Origin: Acinetobacter lactucae
GTDB lineage: Bacteria; Pseudomonadota; Gammaproteobacteria; Pseudomonadales; Moraxellaceae
Assembly (NCBI RefSeq): GCF_013344765.1
Contig: NZ_JABVBF010000005.1
Location: forward strand, 1 to 52,797
Length of the DNA: 52,797 bases
Direction: 5' to 3'
In this document: in pieces, positions 10,458 through 18,079 of the stretch
Layout: each line of letters starts with the position of its first letter
Position numbering within the stretch: the stretch's first letter is position 1
Notes under the pieces: model-generated
Databases searched by the model: none
The model's input: the letters and a program-made list of their open reading frames with translations, nothing else
Told to the model about the DNA's origin: nothing
Translations under genes and position numbers: made by a program

Positions 10458-10721
10458 ACGCACTTAAATTTCCGTTCATTACCTGAACATTCTGTTCTAT
10501 TCATTGTAAGCGCACGCTGTCCATAGAGAGGACCATTTCTTGCGCCCCGATCGCTCAGCGATTCTTCAGGTTCGGCCGTAATCAAGCGTGCGTTTAGTCC
10601 ACATCGTCGTTACTCGGATTGCTGCTGAAAAAACGTTTCAGCTAACTTTGCTTTGCCGCTTTGTGCCGATGTCTATTTTGTATTTATTAAAAATGGAGCA
10701 CCCACTAGGGTGAAACTCTCT
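10458..10721 (+). other. long structured 5' leader of the helicase mRNA
   Basis: About 264 untranslated bases that are noticeably more GC-rich than the surrounding gaps. A ten-base-pair stem pairs AAGCGCACGC (10508-10517) with GCGTGCGTTT (10586-10595, one G-U). It encloses two smaller hairpins, GTCC/GGAC (10519-10533) and ATCGC/GCGAT (10550-10562), giving a branched fold. A 14-codon frame (ATG 10669, TGA 10711) ends inside the AGGGTG ribosome site of the helicase. No known riboswitch was recognised. A long leader is common in RNA-helicase and cold-shock genes, so control by RNA structure is a reasonable guess. Confidence 0.5.
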
Positions 10722-12587
10722 ATGAGCAAAACTTTTGCCGAATTTTCTTTGCATGAAACCTTACAACAAGCGCTTGAAGGTTTAGGTTTTACGACCCCGA
10801 CTCCTGTGCAAGAACAATCTATTCCTGCAGCTTTAGAAGGAAAAGACCTTCTAGTATCTAGCCAGACTGGTTCTGGTAAAACTGCGGCATTCTTATTACC
10901 GACATTACATAATTTAGCTGGTCAAGAAACTTTTGTTCCGTTCAAAGAACGTATGAAAGCTGTGACCCAACCTAATATTTTAGTTTTATGCCCAACACGT
11001 GAATTGGCTCAACAAGTTAGCCAAGATGCGATTGCTTTTGTACGTCACATGAAAGGTGTTCGTATTGCTGCAATCATGGGTGGTATGCCTTTTGGTAAGC
11101 AAATCCAACAGCTTAAAGGCGCGCAAGTTATTGTTGCGACTCCTGGTCGTTTATTAGATTTAGTAAACCGTCGTCAATTAAAGTTAGATAAAGTTGAAGC
11201 TTTAATCGTTGACGAAGCTGACCGTATGTTAGACCTCGGCTTCTCTGAAGATTTAGAAGCGATCAGCGATTTAGCTGGTAACCGTCGTCAAACATTAATG
11301 TTCTCTGCAACTTTCGCTGACCGTATTATTCGTCTTGCTGAGCGCATGATGAATGAACCTGAGCGTATTGCAATTGAAACAGGTCACAGTACAAACACTG
11401 ACATCACCCAAACTTTACACTGGACAGATGGTTTCGAGCATAAGAAGAAACTTCTGACTCACTGGTTGGCTGATGAAACTCTTGATCAAGCAGTTGTATT
11501 CGCAAGCACTCAAGAAGATACAGATATGTTGGCTGAAGAACTTGCAGAAGCAGGTCACTCAGTAGTTGCACTTCACGGTGCAATGCCACAAACAGTTCGT
11601 AACCGTCGTTTACGTAGTATTCGTGAAGGTCGTGCAAAAATCTTGGTAGCGACAGACGTTGCTGCACGTGGTCTTGATGTACCGACAATTTCTCACGTAA
11701 TTAACTTCGGTTTACCAATGAAACACGAAGACTATGTACACCGTATTGGCCGTACTGGTCGTGCTGGTCGTACAGGTCAAGCAATTACTTTAGCGACTTA
11801 TCGTGAACGCGGTAAAATCCGTGCGCTTGAAGACTATTTAGATGCACGTTTAAGTGTTTCTGAAATTGAAGGCTTAGAGCCATCTCCACCTCCTGCTCGT
11901 TCAGGTCGTGATGGCGGTGGTCGTGGTCGTGGCGGCAACGGTGGTCGTGATGGTCGTCGTGGTGGCGGTTTTGGCGGTGGTCGTCGTTTTGAAGGCGAAA
12001 GCAACTTCAAACGCCGTGAAGGTGGTCGTGATGACCGTCCACGTCGTAGCTTTGATGACAAACCACGTGGTGAACGCCCATTCGGTGGTGAAGATCGTCC
12101 ACGTCGCGAGTTCAATTCAGATCGTCCACGTCGTGAAGGTGGTTTTGAAGATCGTCCACGTCGTGAGTTCAACTCAGATCGTCCGCGTCGCGAAGGTGGT
12201 TTCAACGATAAACCGCGTTTTGACTCAAATGATGACAACCGTGGTAACCGCGTAGATTACAAACCGCGTCGTGAAAATGGTTTTGGTGATCGTCCAAAAC
12301 GTAGCTTTGGTGGTGAAGATCGTCCACGTCGTAGTTTTGATGACAAACCACGTGGTGAACGTCCATCATTTGGTGGCGAAGATCGTCCACGTCGTGAGTT
12401 CAACTCAGATCGTCCACGTCGCGAAGGTGGCTTTAATGATAAACCACGTCGTAGCTTTGATGATAAACCACGTGGTGAGCGTCCGGCGTTTGGTGGCGAA
12501 GATCGTCCAAAACGTAGCTTCGGTGGTGAAGATCGTCCACGTCGTAGTTTTGATGATAAACCGCCACGTCGTAAATTTGACCGCTAA
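10722..12587 (+). CDS. rhlE: ATP-dependent DEAD-box RNA helicase, RhlE type
   Basis: Unwinds short RNA duplexes, probably in ribosome assembly or mRNA turnover. The 621-residue protein has the full helicase core: PTPVQEQSIP Q-motif, SSQTGSGKT (46-54), PTRELAQQ, TPGRLLD, VDEADRMLDLGF, the SAT motif, and HRIGRTGRAGR. From about residue 389 the protein is a disordered tail. First comes a Gly/Arg-rich stretch (GRGGNGG type), then many copies of units such as GGEDRPRR, REFNSDRPRREGGF and RSFDDKPRGERP. Such tails bind RNA and can promote condensates. An upstream in-frame ATG exists, but homology begins at MSKTFAEF; AGGGTG sits 8 bases before it. The tail makes the family assignment to rhlE likely rather than certain. 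Confidence 0.88.
   Translation: MSKTFAEFSLHETLQQALEGLGFTTPTPVQEQSIPAALEGKDLLVSSQTGSGKTAAFLLPTLHNLAGQETFVPFKERMKAVTQPNILVLCPTRELAQQVSQDAIAFVRHMKGVRIAAIMGGMPFGKQIQQLKGAQVIVATPGRLLDLVNRRQLKLDKVEALIVDEADRMLDLGFSEDLEAISDLAGNRRQTLMFSATFADRIIRLAERMMNEPERIAIETGHSTNTDITQTLHWTDGFEHKKKLLTHWLADETLDQAVVFASTQEDTDMLAEELAEAGHSVVALHGAMPQTVRNRRLRSIREGRAKILVATDVAARGLDVPTISHVINFGLPMKHEDYVHRIGRTGRAGRTGQAITLATYRERGKIRALEDYLDARLSVSEIEGLEPSPPPARSGRDGGGRGRGGNGGRDGRRGGGFGGGRRFEGESNFKRREGGRDDRPRRSFDDKPRGERPFGGEDRPRREFNSDRPRREGGFEDRPRREFNSDRPRREGGFNDKPRFDSNDDNRGNRVDYKPRRENGFGDRPKRSFGGEDRPRRSFDDKPRGERPSFGGEDRPRREFNSDRPRREGGFNDKPRRSFDDKPRGERPAFGGEDRPKRSFGGEDRPRRSFDDKPPRRKFDR
12020..12580 (+). repeat. in-gene tandem repeats encoding the Arg/Asp-rich helicase tail
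   Basis: Imperfect repeats built on GGTGAAGATCGTCCACGTCG and AGTTTTGATGACAAACCACG recur many times inside the helicase frame. Copies differ mostly at third codon positions and stay in frame, so the repetition is selected at protein level. Long antisense and shifted open frames over this part are by-products of the repeat composition. Confidence 0.85.
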
Positions 12588-12604
12588 TTAATATTTAGTT
12601 TGAA

Positions 12605-12632
12605 AAAAGGCCAGTAAAGATACTGGCCTTTT
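12605..12632 (+). terminator. helicase gene terminator
   Basis: Stem AAAAGGCCAGTA / TACTGGCCTTTT with an AAGA loop followed by a T run. Confidence 0.92.
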
Positions 12633-12693
12633 TTATTTTTCAGTTTTGTTATAAACTAACAAAATGTGAATTAGTTCAATTTTTTGTTAAATA

Positions 12694-12903
12694 ATGCGTA
12701 AAAGTAATCGAAAAGAAACCGTGGTGGCACAATTGAAGAACTTTTTGGCTCAACATGGTTTGCCTTATCTTTTTATTGCACTCGTTTTGTGTAATGGGGT
12801 TTACTTTGCCTACGCTTTTATAACCGGGAGTTCTATTGGGCAATTCCAAGCTTCTGAATTGACCTCTTTTTATGAGCATACTTCTTCCATTTCTACAAAA
12901 TAA
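12694..12903 (+). CDS. small single-pass membrane protein of unknown function
   Basis: A 69-residue frame with a basic N-terminus (MRKSNRKE), one hydrophobic segment LPYLFIALVLCNGVYFAYAF at about residues 23-42, and a polar C-terminus of about 27 residues. This layout suggests an inner-membrane anchor, and I recall similar small proteins in Acinetobacter, which supports a real gene. The start is uncertain: the ATG at 12694 has no ribosome site, while the GTG at 12721 or 12724 has a weak AAAGAAA before it. It lies between the helicase terminator and the mla operon, in the same direction, but nothing in the sequence ties it to either. Confidence 0.55.
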   Translation: MRKSNRKETVVAQLKNFLAQHGLPYLFIALVLCNGVYFAYAFITGSSIGQFQASELTSFYEHTSSISTK

Positions 12904-12950
12904 GTTAGATTCGCTTTTGTCAAAATAACAACAAGTTTGCCAATTTTCAG

Positions 12951-12959
12951 TGTTATAGT
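12951..12959 (+). promoter_or_regulatory. candidate extended -10 of the mla operon
   Basis: TG-T-TATAGT is a good extended -10 element about 35 bases before the mlaF ATG. No well-spaced -35 is visible, as is common for extended -10 promoters. Confidence 0.4.
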
Positions 12960-12993
12960 ATGCGTGCATAAAAGTGCAGGAACGATTGCCATT

Positions 12994-13812
12994 ATGAATA
13001 ATAAAACTCCTCTCTCGGCTCAACCACTTATTGAAGTGAAAAATTTGAGTTTTAATCGAGGGGAACGCGTCATTTATGACAATATTAGTTTAAATATACG
13101 TCGAGGCCAGATTACGGCCATTATGGGACCTTCTGGTACAGGTAAAACAACATTATTACGCCTGATCGGTGGACAGTTAGTTCCTGATCAAGGTGAAGTT
13201 TTGCTCGACGGTAAAGATATTGCCAAAATGTCTCGTCAGGAACTTTTTTCGGCCCGTGCACGTATGGGAATGTTATTCCAGAGTGGTGCTTTATTTACGG
13301 ATATGTCCGTCTATGAAAATGTAGCATTTCCAATTCGAGCACATACCAAACTTCCTGAAAATCTAATTGCTGAACTGGTTGCATTAAAACTTGAATCAGT
13401 AGGTTTGCGTGGTTCTGAACAATTAATGCCTACAGAACTCTCAGGTGGTATGAACCGTCGTGTTGCTTTAGCACGTGCAATCGCGCTTGATCCAGATTTA
13501 ATCATGTACGATGAGCCTTTTGCTGGTCAGGATCCGATTGTAAAAGGTGTGTTGACACGTTTAATTCGTTCATTGCGAGAAGCGTTAGATTTAACAACAA
13601 TTATTGTTTCGCATGATGTCGCAGAGACATTGTCGATTGCTGACTACATTTATGTGGTGGCAGAAGGAAAAATTCAGGGAGAGGGTACACCTGATGAGTT
13701 ACAAAATTATGCTTCTCCATTTGTGCGCCAATTCTTAACAGGTTCGGCAGAAGGACCAGTTGAATACCAATTTAGTCATCAAGCCTATTTAAATAACGAG
13801 GTTCGTCCATGA
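12994..13812 (+). CDS. mlaF: Mla phospholipid transport ATPase
   Basis: ATP-binding subunit of the MlaFEDB complex, which moves phospholipids between the inner membrane and the periplasmic carrier MlaC and keeps the outer leaflet asymmetric. The 272-residue protein has Walker A GPSGTGKT (45-52), the ABC signature LSGGM near 149-153 and Walker B LIMYDEPFAGQD near 169-180, with an H-loop IVSHD later. First gene of a five-gene operon, overlapping mlaE by four bases (ATGA). The longer frame upstream lacks homology; the ATG at 12994 begins the ABC protein. Confidence 0.94.
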   Translation: MNNKTPLSAQPLIEVKNLSFNRGERVIYDNISLNIRRGQITAIMGPSGTGKTTLLRLIGGQLVPDQGEVLLDGKDIAKMSRQELFSARARMGMLFQSGALFTDMSVYENVAFPIRAHTKLPENLIAELVALKLESVGLRGSEQLMPTELSGGMNRRVALARAIALDPDLIMYDEPFAGQDPIVKGVLTRLIRSLREALDLTTIIVSHDVAETLSIADYIYVVAEGKIQGEGTPDELQNYASPFVRQFLTGSAEGPVEYQFSHQAYLNNEVRP

Positions 13813-14585
13813 ATACGATTGCCTGGTTAGGTGGACTCGTTATTGAGCGGATTCGAGGGATTGGTGTTGCGGCACTAATGCTCTTACAAATTGTTTTTTC
13901 TTTTCCTTCATCTGGTGGCTTTGGACGATTTATTTACCAAATGCATCGGGTCGGGGTGATGTCTTTGTTAATTATTACAGTGTCGGGCCTATTTATTGGT
14001 TTGGTACTTGGTTTACAAGGATATTCAATTTTAGTGAACGTTGGCAGTGAATCAATGCTCGGCACCATGGTGTCTTTAACATTGCTGCGTGAATTGGCAC
14101 CTGTAGTTGCTGCTTTGTTATTTGCTGGTCGAGCGGGTTCTGCATTAACAGCAGAAATTGGTTCAATGAAGCAAAGTGAACAACTTGCCAGCATGGAAAT
14201 GATTGGTGTTGACCCATTAAAACAAATCGTATCACCACGTCTTTGGGCGGGAGTGGTTAGTTTACCGATGCTCACTGTCATTTTTGCTGCGATTGGTATT
14301 GTGGGTGGTAAAATGGTTGGTGTCGATTTTCTTGGCGTCGATGAAGGCTCATTCTGGAGCGGAATGCAAAACAACGTGCAATTTGGGCATGATGTCGTAA
14401 ATGGCATTATCAAAAGTATTGTATTTGCCTTGTTATGCACATGGATTGCAGTATATCAAGGATATGCGTGTGATCCGACTCCAGAAGGAATCGCAACTGC
14501 AATGACGAGAACAGTTGTATATTCTTCATTATGTGTTTTAGGTTTTGATTTCGTGTTGACTGCGGTCATGTTCGGAGGGATTTAA
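13809..14585 (+). CDS. mlaE: Mla phospholipid transport permease
   Basis: Inner-membrane permease of 258 residues in the MlaE (DUF140) family, with about five membrane segments, for example VMSLLIITVSGLFIGLVLGL and LTVIFAAIGIVGGKMVGV. The conserved cytoplasmic coupling region LLRELAPVVAALLFAGRAGSALTAEIGSMK is present (motif ends at the EIGSMK box). Its ATG overlaps the mlaF stop by four bases and its stop overlaps the mlaD start by one base, so the three are translated together. Confidence 0.93.
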   Translation: MNTIAWLGGLVIERIRGIGVAALMLLQIVFSFPSSGGFGRFIYQMHRVGVMSLLIITVSGLFIGLVLGLQGYSILVNVGSESMLGTMVSLTLLRELAPVVAALLFAGRAGSALTAEIGSMKQSEQLASMEMIGVDPLKQIVSPRLWAGVVSLPMLTVIFAAIGIVGGKMVGVDFLGVDEGSFWSGMQNNVQFGHDVVNGIIKSIVFALLCTWIAVYQGYACDPTPEGIATAMTRTVVYSSLCVLGFDFVLTAVMFGGI

Positions 14586-15268
14586 TGAAATCACGTAGTA
14601 GTGAGCTGGCCGTAGGTATCTTTGTTATTATCTTCGGTATTGCCTTGTTCTTTTTAGCCATGAAAGTTAGTGGCCTAGTTGGTACCAACTTAAATGATAG
14701 TTATACCATGAAGGCCCAGTTTGATAACGTCAATGGTTTAAAGCCTCGTGCTAAAGTAACGATGAGCGGTGTCACAATTGGTCGTGTTGATTCAATTACC
14801 CTTGATCCAGTTACGCGTTTGGCTACGGTAACCTTTGGTTTAGATGGAAAATTGACGAGTTTTAATGCTGAACAACTAAAAGAAGTTCAAAAAAATGCTT
14901 TAGATGAACTGCATTATAGTTCTGATTATACGCAGGCCTCTCCAGAGCAACAAAAAGCAATGGAACAGCAACTGACCAGTAACATGAACTCCATCACAAG
15001 TATTGATGAAGATGCTTATATAATGGTAGCAACGAATGGTTTGTTGGGTGAGAAATATTTGAAAGTCGTTCCAGGTGGTGGTTTAAACTATCTTAAACGT
15101 GGCGATACGATTTCAAATACCCAAGGAACTATGGATTTAGAAGATTTAATTAGTAAATTTATTACTGGTGGTGGTGCAAGCAAAGTCGCTGCTGGTTCAA
15201 CCTCAACAGAAGCAGATGCTCCTGCAAGCGCTAATAGTGATAGTGCGCAAACATCATTTGTTGAGTAA
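14585..15268 (+). CDS. mlaD: Mla MCE-domain protein
   Basis: Inner-membrane anchored MCE protein of 227 residues, which forms the hexameric ring on MlaFE through which lipid passes. An N-terminal membrane helix (VGIFVIIFGIALFFLAMKV) is followed by the MCE domain with NVNGLKPRAKVTMSGVTIGRV. It carries an insertion of about 50 residues rich in Gln (EQLKEVQKN...QQKAMEQQL) between the strands; E. coli MlaD is about 183 residues, so this one is longer. The C-terminal tail is Ser/Ala/Thr-rich and probably disordered. Confidence 0.93.
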   Translation: MKSRSSELAVGIFVIIFGIALFFLAMKVSGLVGTNLNDSYTMKAQFDNVNGLKPRAKVTMSGVTIGRVDSITLDPVTRLATVTFGLDGKLTSFNAEQLKEVQKNALDELHYSSDYTQASPEQQKAMEQQLTSNMNSITSIDEDAYIMVATNGLLGEKYLKVVPGGGLNYLKRGDTISNTQGTMDLEDLISKFITGGGASKVAAGSTSTEADAPASANSDSAQTSFVE

Positions 15269-15298
15269 ATAAAAGATTATTTGAAGGAGTGGTTCCAG

Positions 15299-15940
15299 GT
15301 GAATACGTTGTTTAAACAAACCCTGACAGCAAGTCTTTTGTCTACTATGATTGCAGGTACAGCTTTTGCTGCACCTTCAGAAGCACCACCAGATTTTATT
15401 AAACGTGTTGCTGATGGTTTGATCGCTCGTTTAAAAGCAGATCATGCTAAGTTGCAGAACAATCCTGCTTTAGTAAAATCAATTGTACGTCAGAACTTAG
15501 ACCCGTATGTTGATTCACAAGCGTTCACTCGTATTGTGATGGGTACTTATGCGACGAATCAGTATAGTACAGCTGCACAGCGCGCTCAGTTTGAAACGAA
15601 CTTCCGTAATACATTAATTGAAAATTACGGTAGCGCATTTGCTAAATATACAAATCAAAGCTATACCATGCGTCCTTACAAGGCAACTGCGGGTAAAAAT
15701 CCTGTAGTGACATTGGACTTTAATCACAATGGTGAAAAAATTCCTGTTTCTTTCCAGTTAGCTGACAAAGGTACTCAATGGAAAATCCGTAATATCAATG
15801 TTTCTGGTATTGATTTAGGATTACAGTTCCGTAATCAGTTTGCTGCAACAGTGAAACGCAATGGCGGTGATTTAAATAAAGCAATTGCAACTTTCCAACC
15901 TGATGCAGATGCAGCGGTTAATCAAAACAAAAAGAAATAA
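15299..15940 (+). CDS. mlaC: periplasmic phospholipid-binding protein MlaC
   Basis: Soluble periplasmic lipid shuttle of 213 residues. A Sec signal peptide ends at about AGTAFA|AP, followed by the Ttg2D/MlaC fold with the conserved DPYVDSQAFTRIVMG region. The frame is open from a TTG at 15281, but that codon lies ahead of the GGAG at 15286-15289, which is nine bases before the GTG at 15299. GTG also puts the signal peptide at the N-terminus, so GTG is chosen. Confidence 0.92.
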   Translation: MNTLFKQTLTASLLSTMIAGTAFAAPSEAPPDFIKRVADGLIARLKADHAKLQNNPALVKSIVRQNLDPYVDSQAFTRIVMGTYATNQYSTAAQRAQFETNFRNTLIENYGSAFAKYTNQSYTMRPYKATAGKNPVVTLDFNHNGEKIPVSFQLADKGTQWKIRNINVSGIDLGLQFRNQFAATVKRNGGDLNKAIATFQPDADAAVNQNKKK

Positions 15941-15951
15941 GTAGGTGACGA

Positions 15952-16239
15952 GTGGTTCAGTATCTCAACCAACAATTGGTTGTTTCGGGAAAAATTGATT
16001 TTGAAAATGCGGAACAACAGTATCAAGCAGGTTTGGCTATCATAAAGAAGCAGCAAAGCTTCCCCCTAGTGGTAGATTTAACTGAGCTTGAGCATGGTAG
16101 TACCTTGGCATTGGCTGTTTTAGTTCAATGGTTACGAGAGACCCCAAAAAATGCTGGTTTGCATTTTAAAAATGTACCCGAGAAAATGCTGAAGATCATT
16201 CAAGCTTGCCATTTGCAGGAAGATCTGCATTTGATCTGA
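15952..16239 (+). CDS. mlaB: STAS-domain protein MlaB
   Basis: Small cytoplasmic STAS subunit of 95 residues that binds MlaF and is needed for its ATPase and assembly. The core VVDLTELEHGSTLALAVLVQWLRE contains the usual strand, then Asp and helix, with Ser-Thr in the position typical of phospho-accepting STAS proteins. The start is a GTG 11 bases after the mlaC stop, with AGGTGACGA before it. Last gene of the operon. Confidence 0.88.
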   Translation: MVQYLNQQLVVSGKIDFENAEQQYQAGLAIIKKQQSFPLVVDLTELEHGSTLALAVLVQWLRETPKNAGLHFKNVPEKMLKIIQACHLQEDLHLI

Positions 16240-16251
16240 TGTTTAAGATAT

Positions 16252-16281
16252 AAAAAAGCACCTAAATATAGGTGCTTTTTT
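16252..16281. terminator. bidirectional terminator, mla operon / corA-like gene
   Basis: Thirteen-base stem AAAAAAGCACCTA / TAGGTGCTTTTTT with a four-base loop, placed between converging genes. Confidence 0.92.
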
Positions 16282-16311
16282 ATGCTCGGAATTAGCATTT
16301 TATTACAAAGC

Positions 16312-17325
16312 TTAAATCCATTTTTTCCAGCGGAAATAAATGATCGGTCCAATAAAGAAGCCCATAATAATGAGCAAAACAATAAAGAAACTGGTCGTAC
16401 CATGTGCAAAAGGTAATACGTCTGTGTTCATTCCATAAATACTGGCAATGAGCATAGGTGGAGCTAACATACTTGGTAAAATCGAGAATCGACGAATCGT
16501 GTCATTCTGTTCGGTGTTAATGAATCCGGACGTCGTATCAAGTAAGAATCGTACTTTTTGGAATAAGAAGGCATCATGCTCTACCAGCGAGCGCACATCT
16601 TCACTCAGTTCTCGAATGTCTGCGTCATAAATATGACTGCCTAAAGCACGTGGGCGTGATAAGAAAGTAAGTACACGTCGTAAATCAATAAGACAAAGCT
16701 GTGCTTTTCCTAGCATGTCTTCTTGTTGAGCGAGGCGTGTAATCATGTCATCAAGATCTAGAATTTTTTCACGTTGGTGGTTATTAAGAACCTCTGTAGA
16801 ATATTTTTCTAAATCTTTGTGGATATCTTCTAAGATATCCGCAAGCTCATCGAGTTTTGCTTCAAGAAGGCCTAATAAAATCCATGTAGGATCTTTATAG
16901 TCTATGTCATAGTCATTTCGACGAGCACGTGCACGAAAGGCGCGAAAGGCAACTAATTTTTCTCCGCGCATCGTGAATAGGCGATCTTTATGTAAAATGA
17001 AAGCGACCGTTTGCACCATTGCTAAAATGTGTGATGAGTCTTCTGCATCACCATCTACTTGGTAATTTTTATTTTTCGTTAAAAAATAAGTACTGATATG
17101 CAAAATACCGTCATCATCACGGTAAAATCGTGCAGAAGATGAAATGTCTTCAAGCGACTTGAGTGTTGGTAAATTCTGGTCATAGGCATCTAAGACCCAT
17201 TGTTGCTCTTCTTGTGAGGGTGCAATAAGATCAAGCCAGACTAATTCGGGATGTAGATCAAATCCACCATTGATGGTGGCATCTTCCAGACTTCCGCGTT
17301 CTGTGGCATAAAAGGCTTCAAGCAT
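16312..17325 (-). CDS. CorA-family divalent cation transporter
   Basis: A 337-residue CorA-like protein. It has a long acidic, helical cytoplasmic part with many coiled-coil-like stretches. Two C-terminal membrane segments follow, the first ending in the signature IYGMN, and the protein ends in a basic FRWKKWI. CorA members carry Mg, Co or Ni, and ZntB members carry Zn. GMN followed by TDVLP fits CorA, but the cation cannot be fixed here. The frame is open for 24 more codons from a GTG, but the ATG at 17325 has GAGGA ten bases upstream and starts the family homology. Confidence 0.85.
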   Translation of the reverse strand: MLEAFYATERGSLEDATINGGFDLHPELVWLDLIAPSQEEQQWVLDAYDQNLPTLKSLEDISSSARFYRDDDGILHISTYFLTKNKNYQVDGDAEDSSHILAMVQTVAFILHKDRLFTMRGEKLVAFRAFRARARRNDYDIDYKDPTWILLGLLEAKLDELADILEDIHKDLEKYSTEVLNNHQREKILDLDDMITRLAQQEDMLGKAQLCLIDLRRVLTFLSRPRALGSHIYDADIRELSEDVRSLVEHDAFLFQKVRFLLDTTSGFINTEQNDTIRRFSILPSMLAPPMLIASIYGMNTDVLPFAHGTTSFFIVLLIIMGFFIGPIIYFRWKKWI

Positions 17326-17483
17326 GTGTCTTTTTTCCTCACGCAGTCTGATGGAAATGGATGGGTGTATTTTAGACAAGGATTTGCCGAAAAACACTTG
17401 CCAATACGCTATTTTGCAAAAAAAAACTCTATCGATAGTTTAGTTTGTCAGCATGACAGTTCAATAAAACGGTTTTTTACACT
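17326..17483. promoter_or_regulatory. divergent corA-like / LOG region with two palindromes
   Basis: The 158-base gap contains the perfect ten-base palindrome CTATCGATAG (17429-17438) and, eight bases on, TGTCA-GCA-TGACA (17446-17458). Either could be an operator. No clear promoter pair was identified. Confidence 0.4.
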
Positions 17484-18065
17484 ATGAAATCAATTTGTAT
17501 TTTCTGTGGTTCATCTCTTGGTTCAAACCCAATTTTCCAAAAAATTGCCCAAGCTACAGGCGAGGCGATTGCAAAACAAGGGAAAACCTTGGTTTATGGT
17601 GGTGGTCGTTCAGGCCTAATGGGTGTGGTTGCTGATAGCGCCTTACAAGCGGGTGGACAAGTCATGGGCGTGATCCCTCGTGCTTTAGTTGATCGTGAGT
17701 TAGCTCATCCGGGCCTAACCAGATTATATGTGGTCGAAAATATGCATGAGCGCAAAACCAAGATGGCGGATCTTTCAGATGGCTTTATTGCTTTGCCGGG
17801 CGGTGCAGGTACTTTGGAAGAAATCTTTGAACAATGGACGTGGGCGCAATTAGGGATTCATCAAAAGCCATGTGCTTTCTTAAATGTAGCGGGCTTTTAT
17901 GAAGATTTACTTAAAATGATTCAAGGGACGGTGGATAATGGATTCAGCCAAGCACGGTTCGTTGATAAATTGATCGCCTCAGACAACATTGAAGATATTC
18001 TTCAACAATTTGAGCAATATCAGGCTCCTGCTCCAAAATGGACAAATGCAGATGTTCAACCATAA
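17484..18065 (+). CDS. LOG-family nucleoside 5'-monophosphate phosphoribohydrolase
   Basis: Rossmann-fold protein of 193 residues, of the group often annotated as TIGR00730 or lysine-decarboxylase-like. The two diagnostic motifs are present: PGGAGTLEE (105-113) and the MHERKTKM block (87-94). The family splits the N-glycosidic bond of nucleotides, including cytokinin precursors. The real substrate in this bacterium is not known. No good Shine-Dalgarno precedes the ATG. A Nudix gene follows in the same direction after 14 bases, which fits a nucleotide clean-up pair. Confidence 0.85.
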   Translation: MKSICIFCGSSLGSNPIFQKIAQATGEAIAKQGKTLVYGGGRSGLMGVVADSALQAGGQVMGVIPRALVDRELAHPGLTRLYVVENMHERKTKMADLSDGFIALPGGAGTLEEIFEQWTWAQLGIHQKPCAFLNVAGFYEDLLKMIQGTVDNGFSQARFVDKLIASDNIEDILQQFEQYQAPAPKWTNADVQP

Positions 18066-18079
18066 ACGAGGTTAAATAG

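Noticed and set aside
11834..12238. 134-residue minus-strand frame over the helicase repeats
   Set aside because: It is the mirror of repeated Arg/Asp codons, has no start signal, and its composition (runs of Arg, Ser and Pro) is dictated by the sense strand.
11908..12255. 115-residue plus-strand frame of Val/Ala runs in the helicase tail, and a similar one at 12271-12591
   Set aside because: Shifted-frame reading of the same repeats; no ribosome site or domain, and the helicase frame is clearly the coding one.
12020..12580. CRISPR-like spacing of repeats
   Set aside because: Repeats are coding, in frame, imperfect, with no unique spacers of constant length and no cas genes.
12676..13023. 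115-residue minus-strand frame opposite the small membrane protein and mlaF start
   Set aside because: No hydrophobic or domain pattern, and it covers the mla promoter region. The plus-strand reading is better.
13934..14440. 168-residue minus-strand frame within mlaE
   Set aside because: Antisense to a certain membrane-protein gene, without any family signature.
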